Shown here piece after piece: positions 11,504 to 22,660 of a DNA stretch of 64,000 bases. How positions within the stretch are numbered: position 1 is the stretch's first letter; each line of letters begins with the position of its first letter. The position numbers and the translations under genes are program-made. The stretch comes from Megascapheus bottae (lineage: Eukaryota > Chordata > Mammalia > Rodentia > Geomyidae): the NCBI GenBank assembly GCA_024803745.1, contig JANJXV010000049.1:2172501-2236500 (forward strand), given 5' to 3'. Below the pieces are notes generated by a model. That model searched no databases, was not told the origin of the DNA, and saw only the letters and a program-made list of their open reading frames with translations.

Positions 11504-12480
11504 AAGGGGTAGGGTTAGGGTTAGGGTTAGGTTTAGGGTAAGGGTAAGGGTTAGGGTTAGGATTAGTGTTAGGTTTAGGGTTAGGGTAAGGGTAAGGTTT
11601 AGGGTTAGGTTCAGGGTTAGGGTTAGGGTTAGGGTTAGGTTACGTTTATGGTAAGGAGTAGGGTTAGGGTAAGTTTTAGGGTTAGGATTAGGATTAGGGT
11701 TAGGGTTAGGGTAAGGGTAAAGGTTAGGGTTACGGGTTAGGGTTCGGGTTAGGGATAGGTTTAGGGTTAAGTTTAGGGTTTGGGAAAGGGTTAGGGTTAG
11801 GGTAAGGATTAGGGTTAGGGTTAGGGTAAGTGTTAGGGTTAGGGTTAGGGTTAGCATTAAGTTTAGGGTTAGGGTTAGGGTAAGGGTAAGGTTTAGGTTT
11901 AGGTTTAGGGTTAGGGTTAGGATTAGGGTAAGGATTAGGTTTCAGGTTAGGGTTAGGGTTAGCATTAAGGTTAGGGTTCGGGTGAGGGTAAGGGTAAGGG
12001 TTAGATTTGGGGTTGGGGTTAGGGTTAGGGGTTAGGGTTAGGGTTAGGGTTAGGTATAGGGTTAGGATGAGGGTAAGGATTTAGGGTTAGGTTTACGCTT
12101 AGGGTTAAAGTTAGCGTTAGGGTTAGGATTAGGGTAGGGTAAGGGTAAGTGTTAAGGTTAATGTTAGGTTTAGGGTTAGGGGTTAGAGTTAGGGTTAGGT
12201 TTAGGGTTAGGGTAAGGGTAAGGGTTGGGGTTAGCTTTAGGGTTAAGGTTAGGGTTAGGGTAAGTGTAAGGGTTAGGGTTAGGGTTAGGGTTAGGGTAGG
12301 GGTAAGTGTTAGGGTTAGGGTTAGGGTTAGGTTTACAGTTAGGTTTAGGGTAAGGGTAAGGGTTAGGGTAAGATTTAGGGTCAGGTTTAGATGTCGGGTA
12401 GGTTTAGGGTTAGGGTTAGGATAAGGATTAGGGTTAGGTTTAGGGTTAGGGTAAGGGTTAGGTTTAGGTTTAGGTTTAGG
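11093..12480 (+). repeat. Block E, copy 3
   Basis: This is a full-length copy. It begins with GCGCTTATGGTTGGGG, against GCACTTAGGGTTGGGG at 4,069, and carries AAGGAGTAGG at 11,653 and CGGGTAGGTT at 12,395. The match to copy 1 extends through the following block F and then block B. Confidence 0.82.
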
Positions 12481-13319
12481 GTAAAGGTTAGAATTAAGGT
12501 TAGGGTTAGCGTTAGGGTAAGGGTAAGGTTTAGGGTTAGTGTTAGGTTATGGGTAAGGGTTATGGTTAGGGTTATGGTTAGGGTGAGGTTTAGGGTTAGG
12601 GATAGAGTAAGGGTAAGGGTGAGGGTTAGGGTTAGGGTTAGGGTAAGGATTAGGGTTAGGGTCAGGGTTACGATTAGGTGTAGGGTTAGGGTAAGGATTA
12701 GGGTTAGGGTTAGGGTTAAGGTTAGGGTTATGGTGAGGGTTATGGTAAGGATTAAGTTTCGGGTTAGGGTTAGGTTTAGGGTTAGGGTTAGGGTTAGGGT
12801 AAGGGTAAGTGTTAGGGTTAAGGTTAGGGTTAGGGTTACGGGATAGAGTTAGGGTTAATGTTATGGTTAGTGTAAGGGTAAGTGTTAGGGTTATGGTTAG
12901 GATAATGGTTAGGGTTAGGGTAAAGGTTAGGGTTAGGTTTAGGGTTTTGGTTAGGTTTAGGGTTAGGGTTAGGGTAAGGGTAAAGGTTAGGGTTAGGTTT
13001 AGGTTCAGGGTTAGGGTGAGGGTAAGGGTTAGGGTTAGGTTTAGGGTTAGGGTTAGGTTTACGGTTAGGGTAAGGGTTAGGGTTAGGTTTAGGGTAAGGG
13101 TTAGAATTAATGTTAGAGTTAGGGTTAGGGTAAGGGTAAGGGTTAGGGTTAGGGTTAGGGTAAGGGTTAGGGTAAGGGTTAGGGTTAGGGTTAGAATTAA
13201 TGTTAGAGTTAGGGTTAGGGTAAGGGTAAGGGTTAGGGTTAGGGTTAGGGTAAGGATTAGTGTAAGGGTTAGGGTTAGGGTTAGGTTTTTGGTTAGGGTA
13301 AGCGTAAGGGTTAGGGTTA
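12481..13319 (+). repeat. Block F, copy 2
   Basis: It aligns with 5,461-6,299 at an offset near 7,034, including the TTACGGGATAGAG word near 12,838 and the paired TTAGAATTAATGTTAGAG words near 13,100 and 13,194. Individual stretches are inserted or lost in whole hexamers. Confidence 0.75.
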
Positions 13320-14030
13320 TGGTTAGGGTTAGGTTTAGGGTTAGGTTTAGGGTAAGGGTTAGGGTTAGGTTTAGTGTTAGGTTTAGGGTTAAGGTTATGG
13401 TTAGGGTTAGGTTAAGAGTAATGGTTAGGGTTAGGGTTAGGGTTAGATTTAGGGTTAGGGTAAGAGTACGGTTTAGGGTTAGGGTTAGGTTTGGGGTTAG
13501 GTTTAGGGTAAGAGTAAGGGATAGGGTTAGGGTTAGAGTTAGCGTAAGGGTTAGGGTTATGGTAAAGTTTGGGGTTAGGGTTAGGGTTAGTTTAAGGGTA
13601 ACTGTTAGGATTAGGGTTAGGGTTAGTGTTAATTTTAGTGTTCGGGTTAGGGTAAGGGTAAGGGTTAGGGTTAGGGTTAGGGTTAGTATTAGGATTGTGG
13701 TTTGGTTTAGGGTTAGAGTTAGGGTAAGGGTAAGGGTTAGGTTTAGGGTTAGGTTTAGGGTAAGGGTAAGGGTTGGGATTAATGTTAGGGTTAGGGTAAG
13801 GGTTAGGGTTAAGGTTAGGGTTAAGCTTAGGGTTAGTGTTATGGTTAGGGTTAGGGTTAGGGTAAGTGTAAGTGTTAGGGTTAGGGTTAGGGTAAGGGTT
13901 ATGGTTAGGGGTTAGGTTAGGTTTAGGGTAAGGGTTAGGGTTAGGTTTAGGGTAAAAGTTATGGTTAGGGTTAGGTTTAGGGTTAGGGTAGGGTAAGTGT
14001 TAGTGTTAGGGTTCGGGTTACGGTTAGGGT
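13320..14030 (+). repeat. Block B, copy 3
   Basis: AAGAGTAATGG follows 13,397 and GATTGTGGTTTGG lies at 13,693. The interval between them is 48 bases shorter than in copy 2 and 42 shorter than in copy 1. The end runs into a short block A-like stretch with TTCGGGTTACGG near 14,011. Confidence 0.78.
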
Positions 14031-14715
14031 AAGGGTAAGCTTTAGGGTTAGGGTAAGAGTAAGGGTTAGTGTTAGTGTTAGGGTAGGGATGGGGAAAAGT
14101 TTAGGGTTAGGATAAGGCTTAGGGTTAGGGTTAGGGTTAGGGTTAGCATTAAGTTTAGGGTTAGGGTTAGGGTAAGGGTTAGGGTTAGGTTTATTGTTAA
14201 GTTTATGGTTAGGTTTAGGTTTAGGGTTAGGATTAGGGTTAGGGTTAGGGTTAGGGTAAGGATTAGTGTTAGGGTTAGGGTTAGGGTAAAGATTAGTGTT
14301 AGGGTTAGGGTTAGGTTTAGGTTTAGGGTTAGGGTAAGGGTAAGGGTTAGGGTTAGGTTTAGGGTTGGGTTTAGGGTTAGGGTAAGGGTTAGGGTTAGGG
14401 TTAGTGTTAGGTTTAGGGTTAAGGTTAGGGTTAGGGTTAGGGTAAGTGTAAGGGTTAGGGTGAGGGTTAGGGTTAGGTGTTAGGGTTAGGGTTAGATTTG
14501 GGGTTAGGGGTAGAGTAAGAGTAAGGTTTAGGGTTAGGGTTAGGCTTAGGGTAAGGGTAAAGTTTAGGGTTAGGGTTAGGGATAGGTTTGGGATTATAGT
14601 TAGGGTAAGGGTTAGGGTTAGGGTAAAGGTTAGGGTTAGGGTTAGCATTAGGGTATGGGTAACTGTTAGAATTAGGGTTAGGGTTAGGCTTAGGGTTAGT
14701 GTTAGGGTTAGGGTA
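14031..14715 (+). repeat. Block C, copy 3
   Basis: AGGGTAGGGATGGGGAAAAG is at 14,090 and CTGTTAGAAT at 14,663. It continues directly into block D, as in copy 1. The internal spacing differs from copy 1 by 57 bases, one of the few length changes that is not a multiple of six. Confidence 0.72.
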
Positions 14716-15230
14716 AGTGTAAGGGTTAGCGTTAGGGTTAGGTTTAGGTTTAGGGTTGGGGTTAAGGTTAGAGTAAGTGTTAGGGTAACGGTAAGTGTTA
14801 GGGTAAGGGTTAGGGTAAGGGTAAGTGTTAGGTTTAGGGTAAGGGTTTAGATTAGGTTTAGGGTTAGTTTAAGGGTAAGGGTTATGGTTAGGGTTAGGGT
14901 TAGGATTAGGTTTAGGGTTAGGGTGAGGGAAAGGATTAGTTTTAGAGTTAGGGTTAGGTTTAGTGTTAGGGTTAGGGTAAGGGTAAGTGTTAGGGTTAGG
15001 GTTAGGGTTAAGTTTAGGGTTAGGGTTAGGGTTAAGGTTAGGGTTAGATTTAGTTTTAGGGTTAGGCTTAGGGGAAAGGTAAGGGTTAGGGTTAGGGTTG
15101 GGTTTAGGGTTAGGGTTAATGTTAGTGTTAAGGTTAGGTTTAGGGTTAGGGAAAGGTAAGGGTTGGGGTTAGGGTTAGGGTAAGGATTAGGGTTAGGTTT
15201 TGGGTTAGTGTAAGGGTTAGGGTTAGCATT
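14716..15230 (+). repeat. Block D, copy 2, partial
   Basis: It matches 3,550-4,030 and carries GATTTAGTTTTAGGG at 15,047, followed by GGGGAAAGGTAAGGG as in copy 1. The 5' 100 bases of block D, with the GGGCAATGG or GGGCAAGGG word, are absent. Confidence 0.75.
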
Positions 15231-16439
15231 AAGTTTAGGGCTAGGGTTAGGGTAAGGGTAAGGGTTAGGGTTAGGGTTAGGATAAGGGTTAGGGTTAGGG
15301 TTAGTGTTAGGTTAAGGGTTAGGGTTAGGGCTAGGGTTAGGGTAAGGGTAAGGGTTAGGGTTAGGGTTAGGATAAAGGTTAGGGTTAGGATTAGGGTTAG
15401 TGTTAAGTTAAGAGTTAGGGTTAGGGTAAGGGTTAGGGTTAGGTTTAGGTTTAGGGTTAGGGTAAGTGTTAGGGTTAGGGTTAGTGTTAGGGATAGGATA
15501 AGGGTAAGGGTTAGGGTTAAGGGTTAGGGTTAGGTGTAGGTTTATGGTTAGGTTAAATGTAAGGGTTAGGGTTAGGGTTAGGGTTAAGGTTAGGGTTAGG
15601 TTTAGGGTAAGGGTAAGGGTAAGATTAAGGATTAGGTTTAGGGTTAGGATTAGGGTTAGGGTAAGGGTTGGGTTTAGGGTTAGGGTTAGCATTAAGGTTA
15701 TGGTTGGGGTTAGGGTAAGGGTAAGGGTTAGGGTAAGGGTAAGGGTTAGGGTTAGGGTTAGGGTAAGAGTTAGGGTTAGGTTTAGGGTTAGGGTTAGGTT
15801 TAGGGTTAGGGTTAGGGTAAGGGTAAGGGTAAGGGTTAGGGTTAGGTTCAGGGTTAGGGTTAGGGTAAGGGTTAGGGTTAGGGTTAGGGTTAGTGATAGG
15901 TTGAAGGTTAAGGTTAGAGTTAGAGTTAGGGTAAGGGTAAAGTTTAGGGTTAGGGTTAGGGTTAGGTTTGTGGTGAGGTTAGGGTAAGAGTAAGGGTTAG
16001 GTTTAGGGTTAGGGTTTGGGTAAGGGTAAGGGTTAGGGTCAGAGTTTGGTTTAGAGTTAGGGTCAAAGTTAGGGTTCAGATTAGGGTTAGGCTAAGGCTT
16101 AGGGTTACGTTAGAGTAAGGGTTAGGATTAGGGTTAGGGTTATGTTTAGAGGTAGGGTTATGGTTAGGGTTAGGGTAAGGGTAAGGGTTAGGATTAGGGT
16201 TAGGGTTAGGGTAAGGGTTAGGGTTAGGGGTTAGGGTTAGGTTTAGGGCAAAGGGTTAGGGTTGGGGTTAGGGTTAGGGTAAAAGTTAGTGTTAGGGTTA
16301 GGGTTAGGGTTAGAGTAAGAGTTAGGGTAAGGGTTAGGGTTAGGGTTAGGGTTAGGGTTAGGTTTAGGGTTGGGTTTTGGGTTAGGGTTAGGGTAAGTGT
16401 TAGGGTTAGGGTTAGTGTTAGGTTTAGGTTAAGATTAGG
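15231..16439 (+). repeat. Mixed repeat segment with a divergent island
   Basis: The part at about 15,480-15,570, with TTAGGGATAGGATAAGGG and GGTTAGGTTAAATG, resembles 17,960-18,040 in the 1,947-base unit. The part after 16,230 resembles the sequence after 18,390. Between 16,020 and 16,160 the array is at its most irregular, with clustered C-containing words such as GGGTCAGAGTTTGG and GGGTCAAAG. No gene is visible in the island. Confidence 0.6.
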
Positions 16440-16869
16440 TTAGGGTTAGGGCAAGGGTAAGGGTTAGTTTTAGGGTTAGGGTTAGGTGTTAGAGTTAGGG
16501 TTAGGGTTAGAGTAAGGGTACGGTTTAGGGTTAGGGTTTGGTTTGGAGTTAGGGGTAGGGTAAGAGTAAGTGTTACGGTTAGGGTAAGGGTAAAGGTTAG
16601 GGTTAGGGTTAGGGATAGGTTTGGGATTAGGGTTAGGGTAAGGGTTAGGGTTTGGGTAAAGGTTAGGGTTAGGTTTAGTGTTAGGGTATAGGTAACTATT
16701 AGAATTACAGTTAGGGTTAGTGTTAGGGTTAGTGTTAGGGTTAGGGTAAGGGTAAGGGTTAGGGTAAGGGTTAGGGTTAGAGTAAGGGTAAGGTTTAGGA
16801 TTAATGTTAGGGTTAGGGTTAGGGTAAGGGTAAGTGTTAGGGTTAGGGTTAGGTTTAGGTTTAGGGTAA
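16440..16869 (+). repeat. Block C, 3' half, copy 4
   Basis: The sequence follows 2,740-3,150 with GGTGTTAGAGTTAGGG near 16,482, GGGTACGGTTTAGGG near 16,517 and AACTATTAGAATTACAG near 16,685, the last a diverged form of the CTGTTAGAAT word. It continues into the first 1,947-base unit, whose 5' part is also block C-like. Confidence 0.6.
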
Positions 16870-18816
16870 GGGTTAGGGTTAGGGTTAGGGTTAAGGCTAG
16901 GGTTAGTGTTAGGATTAGGGTTAGGGTTAGGGTAAGGGTAAGGGTTAGGTTTAGGGTTAGAGATAAGGTTAAGGTTAGGGTTAGGGTTAGGATAAGGGTT
17001 AGGGTTAGGGTTAGGGTAAGGGTTAGGGTTTGGGTTAGGGTTAGAGTTAGGGTTAGGGTTAGGGTAAGGGTAAGGGTTAGGGTTAGGATTAGGGTAAGGG
17101 TTAGGTAGAGGGGTTAGGGTTAGGTTAATGTAAGGGTTAGGGATAGGTGTTAGGGTTAGGGTTAGGGTTATGGTTAGGTTTCGGGTAAGGGATAGGGTTA
17201 GCTTTTGTGTTAGGGCAAGGGTAAGTGTTCGGTTTAGGGTTAGGGTTAGAGTAAGGGTTAGGGTAAGGGTAAGGGTTAGCGTTAGGTTTAGGTTTAGGTT
17301 TAGGGTTGGGGTTAAGGTTAGGGTTAGTGGTAGGGTAATGTTAAGTGTTAGGGTAAGGGTTAGGGTAAGGGTAAGTGTTAGATTTAGGGTTAGGGTTTAG
17401 ATTAGGTTTAGGGTTAGGGTAAGGGTAAGGGTTAAGTTTAGGGTTAGGGTTATGATTAGCTTCAGGGTTAGGGTGAGGGAAAGCATTAGTTTTAGAGTGA
17501 GGGTTAGGGTTAGTGTTTGGGTTAGGGTAAGGGTAAGGGTTAGGGTTAGGGTTAGGGTAAACTTTAGGGTTAGGGTTAGGGTTAGGATTAGGGTTAGATT
17601 TAGTTTTAGGGTTAGGCTTAGGAGAAAGGTAAGGGTTAGGGTTAGGGTTAGGTTTAGGGTTAGGGTTAAGGTTAGTGTTAAGGTTAGAGTTAGGATAAGG
17701 GAAAAGGTAAGGTTTGGGGTTAGGGTTAGGGTAAGGATTAGGGTTAGGGTTTGGGTTAGGGTAAGGGTTAGGGTTAGCATTAAGTTTAGGGCTAGGGTTA
17801 GGGTAAGGGTAAGGGTTAGGGTTAGGGTTAGGGTAAGGGTTAGGGTTAGGGTTAGGGTTAGGGTTAGTGTTAGGGTAAGTGTTAGGGTTAGGGTAAGGGT
17901 TTGGGTTAGGATTAGGATTAGGTTTAGGGTTAGGGTAAGTGTTAGGGTTAGGGTTAGTGTTAGGGATAGGATAAGGGTAAGGGTTAGGGTTAGGGGTTAG
18001 GGTTAGGGGTAGGTTTATGGTTAGGTTAAATGTAAGGGTTAGGGTTAGGGTTAGGGTGAAGGTTAGGGTTAGGGTTAGGGTTAGGGTAACGGTAAGGGTA
18101 AGGTTTAGGGTTACGGTTAGGGTTAGGTTTAGGGTTAGGGAAAGGGTAAGGTTTAGGTTTAGGGTTAGGGTTAGGGTAAGGATTAGGGTTACGGTTAGGG
18201 TTAGGGTAAGGGTTAGGCTTAGGGTTAGGATTAGCATTAAGGTTAGGGTTAGGCTAAGGATTAGGGTTAGGTTTAGAGTAAGGGTTAGGATTAGGGTTAG
18301 GGTTAGGTTTAGAGGTAGGGTTAGGGTTAGGGTTAGGGTAAGGGTAAGGGTTACGGTTAGGGTTAGGGTTAGGTTAAGGGTTAGGGTTAGGGGTTAGGGT
18401 TAGGTTTAGGGTAAGGGCTAGGGTTAGGGTTAGGGTTAGGGTAAAAGTTAGTGTTAGGGTTAGGGTTAGGGTTAGGGTTAGGGTAAGGGTAATTGTTAGG
18501 TTTAGGGTTAGGGTTAGGTTTAGGTTTGGGGTTAAGGTTAGGGTTAGTGTTAGGGTAAGTGTAAGGGTTAGGGTTAGGTTTAGTGTTACGTTTAGGGTTA
18601 GGTTTAAGGTTAGGGTAAGGATAAGGGTTAGGGTTAGGGTTAGTGATAGGTTTAGGGTTAAGTTTAGGGTTAGGGTTAGGGTAAGTGTAAGGGTTAGGGT
18701 TAGGGTTAGGGTTAGGGTTAGGGTAAGAATTAGGGTTAGTGATAGGTTTAGGGTTAAGGTTAGGGTTAGGGCTAGGGTAAGGGTAAGGGTAAGGGTTAGG
18801 GTTAGGGTTAGGGTTA
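16870..18816 (+). repeat. 1,947-base tandem unit, copy 1
   Basis: The unit starts in a run of hexamers before TTAAGGCTAGGG at 16,891 and returns at an offset of exactly 1,947. It contains the end of block C, block D (17,170-17,770) and a downstream stretch with GGATAGGATAAGGG. Translations of all reading frames between 17,170 and 18,397 are identical to those of the second copy. The only base difference I saw is T at 18,493 against G at 20,440. The breakpoints lie in perfect hexamers, so their exact position is ambiguous by a few tens of bases. Confidence 0.92.
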
Positions 18817-20763
18817 GGGTTAGGGTTAGGGTTAGGGTTAAGGCTAGGGTTAGTGTTAGGATTAGGGTTAGGGTTAGGGTAAGGGTAAGGGTTAGGTTTA
18901 GGGTTAGAGATAAGGTTAAGGTTAGGGTTAGGGTTAGGATAAGGGTTAGGGTTAGGGTTAGGGTAAGGGTTAGGGTTTGGGTTAGGGTTAGAGTTAGGGT
19001 TAGGGTTAGGGTAAGGGTAAGGGTTAGGGTTAGGATTAGGGTAAGGGTTAGGTAGAGGGGTTAGGGTTAGGTTAATGTAAGGGTTAGGGATAGGTGTTAG
19101 GGTTAGGGTTAGGGTTATGGTTAGGTTTCGGGTAAGGGATAGGGTTAGCTTTTGTGTTAGGGCAAGGGTAAGTGTTCGGTTTAGGGTTAGGGTTAGAGTA
19201 AGGGTTAGGGTAAGGGTAAGGGTTAGCGTTAGGTTTAGGTTTAGGTTTAGGGTTGGGGTTAAGGTTAGGGTTAGTGGTAGGGTAATGTTAAGTGTTAGGG
19301 TAAGGGTTAGGGTAAGGGTAAGTGTTAGATTTAGGGTTAGGGTTTAGATTAGGTTTAGGGTTAGGGTAAGGGTAAGGGTTAAGTTTAGGGTTAGGGTTAT
19401 GATTAGCTTCAGGGTTAGGGTGAGGGAAAGCATTAGTTTTAGAGTGAGGGTTAGGGTTAGTGTTTGGGTTAGGGTAAGGGTAAGGGTTAGGGTTAGGGTT
19501 AGGGTAAACTTTAGGGTTAGGGTTAGGGTTAGGATTAGGGTTAGATTTAGTTTTAGGGTTAGGCTTAGGAGAAAGGTAAGGGTTAGGGTTAGGGTTAGGT
19601 TTAGGGTTAGGGTTAAGGTTAGTGTTAAGGTTAGAGTTAGGATAAGGGAAAAGGTAAGGTTTGGGGTTAGGGTTAGGGTAAGGATTAGGGTTAGGGTTTG
19701 GGTTAGGGTAAGGGTTAGGGTTAGCATTAAGTTTAGGGCTAGGGTTAGGGTAAGGGTAAGGGTTAGGGTTAGGGTTAGGGTAAGGGTTAGGGTTAGGGTT
19801 AGGGTTAGGGTTAGTGTTAGGGTAAGTGTTAGGGTTAGGGTAAGGGTTTGGGTTAGGATTAGGATTAGGTTTAGGGTTAGGGTAAGTGTTAGGGTTAGGG
19901 TTAGTGTTAGGGATAGGATAAGGGTAAGGGTTAGGGTTAGGGGTTAGGGTTAGGGGTAGGTTTATGGTTAGGTTAAATGTAAGGGTTAGGGTTAGGGTTA
20001 GGGTGAAGGTTAGGGTTAGGGTTAGGGTTAGGGTAACGGTAAGGGTAAGGTTTAGGGTTACGGTTAGGGTTAGGTTTAGGGTTAGGGAAAGGGTAAGGTT
20101 TAGGTTTAGGGTTAGGGTTAGGGTAAGGATTAGGGTTACGGTTAGGGTTAGGGTAAGGGTTAGGCTTAGGGTTAGGATTAGCATTAAGGTTAGGGTTAGG
20201 CTAAGGATTAGGGTTAGGTTTAGAGTAAGGGTTAGGATTAGGGTTAGGGTTAGGTTTAGAGGTAGGGTTAGGGTTAGGGTTAGGGTAAGGGTAAGGGTTA
20301 CGGTTAGGGTTAGGGTTAGGTTAAGGGTTAGGGTTAGGGGTTAGGGTTAGGTTTAGGGTAAGGGCTAGGGTTAGGGTTAGGGTTAGGGTAAAAGTTAGTG
20401 TTAGGGTTAGGGTTAGGGTTAGGGTTAGGGTAAGGGTAAGTGTTAGGTTTAGGGTTAGGGTTAGGTTTAGGTTTGGGGTTAAGGTTAGGGTTAGTGTTAG
20501 GGTAAGTGTAAGGGTTAGGGTTAGGTTTAGTGTTACGTTTAGGGTTAGGTTTAAGGTTAGGGTAAGGATAAGGGTTAGGGTTAGGGTTAGTGATAGGTTT
20601 AGGGTTAAGTTTAGGGTTAGGGTTAGGGTAAGTGTAAGGGTTAGGGTTAGGGTTAGGGTTAGGGTTAGGGTAAGAATTAGGGTTAGTGATAGGTTTAGGG
20701 TTAAGGTTAGGGTTAGGGCTAGGGTAAGGGTAAGGGTAAGGGTTAGGGTTAGGGTTAGGGTTA
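18817..20763 (+). repeat. 1,947-base tandem unit, copy 2
   Basis: This is the head-to-tail partner of 16,870-18,816, with TTAAGGCTAGGG at 18,838. Near-identity over almost 2 kb in an array whose other copies differ every few tens of bases means this is one of the youngest duplications in the window, or an assembly duplication. The unit length is 324 hexamers plus three bases. Confidence 0.92.
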
Positions 20764-21009
20764 GGGTTAGGGTAAGAATTAGGGTTAGGTTTAAAGTTAG
20801 GGTAAATGTTAGGGTTATGGTTAAGGTTAGGTTTAGGGTTATGGTAAGGGTAAGGGTTAGGGTTATGTTTAGGTTTAGATTTAGTGTTAGGGTAAGGGTT
20901 AGGGTTAGTGTTAGGTTTAGGGGTAAGTTTAGGGTTAGGGTTAGGGTTAGGGTAAGGGTAAGGGTTAGGGTTAGGGTTAGGGTGAGTGGTAGGGTTAGGG
21001 TTAGGGTTA
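20764..21009 (+). repeat. Repeat stretch after the tandem unit
   Basis: The array continues with TTAAAGTTAGGGTAAATG near 20,791 and several TTATGG variants. I could not place a clear partner elsewhere. Nothing gene-like is present. Confidence 0.6.
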
Positions 21010-21530
21010 GGGGTTAGGGTTATTGTTAGGGTTAGGGTAAGGGATAGGATTAGGGTTAGGGTAAGGGTTAGGATCAGTTTTAGGGTAAGGCTAAGTGTTA
21101 GAGTTAGGGTTAGGGTAAGTGTTAGGGTTAGGGTTAGCATTAGGGTAAGTTCGAGGGTTAGATTTAGGGTTAGGGTTAGGGTTAGGGGTTAGGGCTATGG
21201 TTATGGCTATGGTAAGGGTAAGGGTAAGGTTTTCGGTTAAGGTTAGGATAAGGGTAAGGGTGAGGGTTAGGTTTAGGGTTAGGGTTAAGGTTAGGGTTAG
21301 TGTTAGGGTTAGGGTTAGGGTTAGGGTAAGGGTAAGGTTTAGGGTTAGGGTTAGGGTTAGGGTTAAATTTAGGGTTAGGGTTAGGGTTAGGATAAGGGTT
21401 AGAGTTAGGTTTAGGGTAAGGATTAGGGTTATTGTTAGGGTTAGGGTTAGGGGTAGGGTTAGGGTTAGGGTAAGGGTAAGGATTAGGTTTAAGGTCAGGG
21501 TTAGGGTAAGGATTAGGGTTAGTTGATAGG
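21010..21530 (+). repeat. Block G, copy 1
   Basis: The order GGGTTATTGTTAGGG (21,016), AGCATTAGGGTAAG (near 21,137) and GGTTATGGCTATGG (near 21,199) is repeated at about 29,700-30,000 as GTTATTGTTAGGG, AGCATTAGGGTAAG (29,818) and GGGTTATGGTTATGG (near 29,887). Copy B of the large duplication carries a third version at about 56,970-57,290. Confidence 0.6.
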
Positions 21531-21920
21531 GTTACGGTTAGGGTTAGGGTTAGGTTAAGGGTTAGGGTAAAATTAGGGTTAGGGTTAGATTTAGGGTAAG
21601 GGTAAGTGTTAGGTTTAGGGTTAGGGTAAGGGTAAGCTTTAGGGTTAGGGTTAGGGTTGGGGTTAAGGTTAGGGTAAGGGTTAGGGTAAGGGTAAGTGTT
21701 AGGCTTAGGGTTAGGTTTAGGTTTAAGGTTAGAGTTAGGGTAAGGGTAAGCGTAAGGGTGAGGGTTAGGATTAGGATTAGCGTAAGGTTAGGGTTAAGAT
21801 TAGAGTTAGGGTTAAGGTAAGGGTAAGCGTAAGGGTTAGGGTTAGGGTTAGTTTTAGAGTTAGGGTTAGGGTTAGGGTTAGGGTTAGGGTAAGGGTATGG
21901 GTTAGGGATAGGGTTAGTTT
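21531..21920 (+). repeat. Repeat stretch with a block A-like fragment
   Basis: AAGCTTTAGGGTTAGGG near 21,633 recalls the middle of block A, but TAGTGCC does not follow. The remainder is ordinary variant hexamers with no placed partner. Confidence 0.5.
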
Positions 21921-22660
21921 CATGGTTAGGGTTAGGGTAAGGGTTATGGTTACTGTTAGTGTTAGGTTTAGGTTTAAGGTTAGGGTTATGGTTATGGTTT
22001 GTTTTAGGTTTGAGGTTACGTTTAGGGTAAGAGTAAGGGTTAGGGTTAGTGTTAGGGTTAGGGTAAGGCTTAGGGTTAGGGTTAGGGATAGGGTTAGGTT
22101 TGGGGTGAAGGTTATGGTAAGGGTAAGGGTTAGGGTTATGGCTATTGTTAGGATTAGGGTTAGGTTTAGGGTTAGGGTAAGAGTAAGTGTTAGGGTTAAG
22201 TTTAGGGTTATGGTTAAGTTTAGGGTTAGGGTAAGGATTAGGGTTAGGGTAAGGGTTAGGTTAAGAGTAAAGGTTAGGGTTAGGTTTAGGGTAGGGGTTA
22301 GGTTTAGGTTTAGGATGAGGGGAAGGGTTAGGGGAAGGGTTAGAGTTAGGATAAGGTTTAGGGTTAGGGTTAGGGTTAGGGTGAGCGTCAGGGTATGGGT
22401 TAGGGTTAGGGGTTAGGGTCAGGGTTAGGGTTAGGGTAAGGGTAAGTGTTTTGGTTAGGGTTAGGGTAAGGGTTAGGGTTAGGGTAAGGGTAAGGGTTAG
22501 GGTTAGGTTTAGGGTAGGGGTTACGGTTAGGGTTAGGGTGAGGGTAAGGGTTAGGGTAAGGGTTAGGGTTAGGGTAAGTGTTAGGGGTAGGTTTAGGGTT
22601 AGGGTGAGCATCAGGGAATGGGTTAGGGTTAGGGGTTAGGGTCAGGGTTAGGGTTAGGGT
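21921..22660 (+). repeat. Block H, copy 1
   Basis: The sequence resembles 27,230-27,930 and more weakly 36,240-36,560, sharing TTAGTGTTAG followed by TTTAAGGTTAGGG and then GGGATAGGGTTAGG. It contains two copies of the GTGAGC(A/G)TCAGGG word, at 22,381 and 22,604, each followed by ATGGGTTAGGGTTAGGGGTT. Confidence 0.6.
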
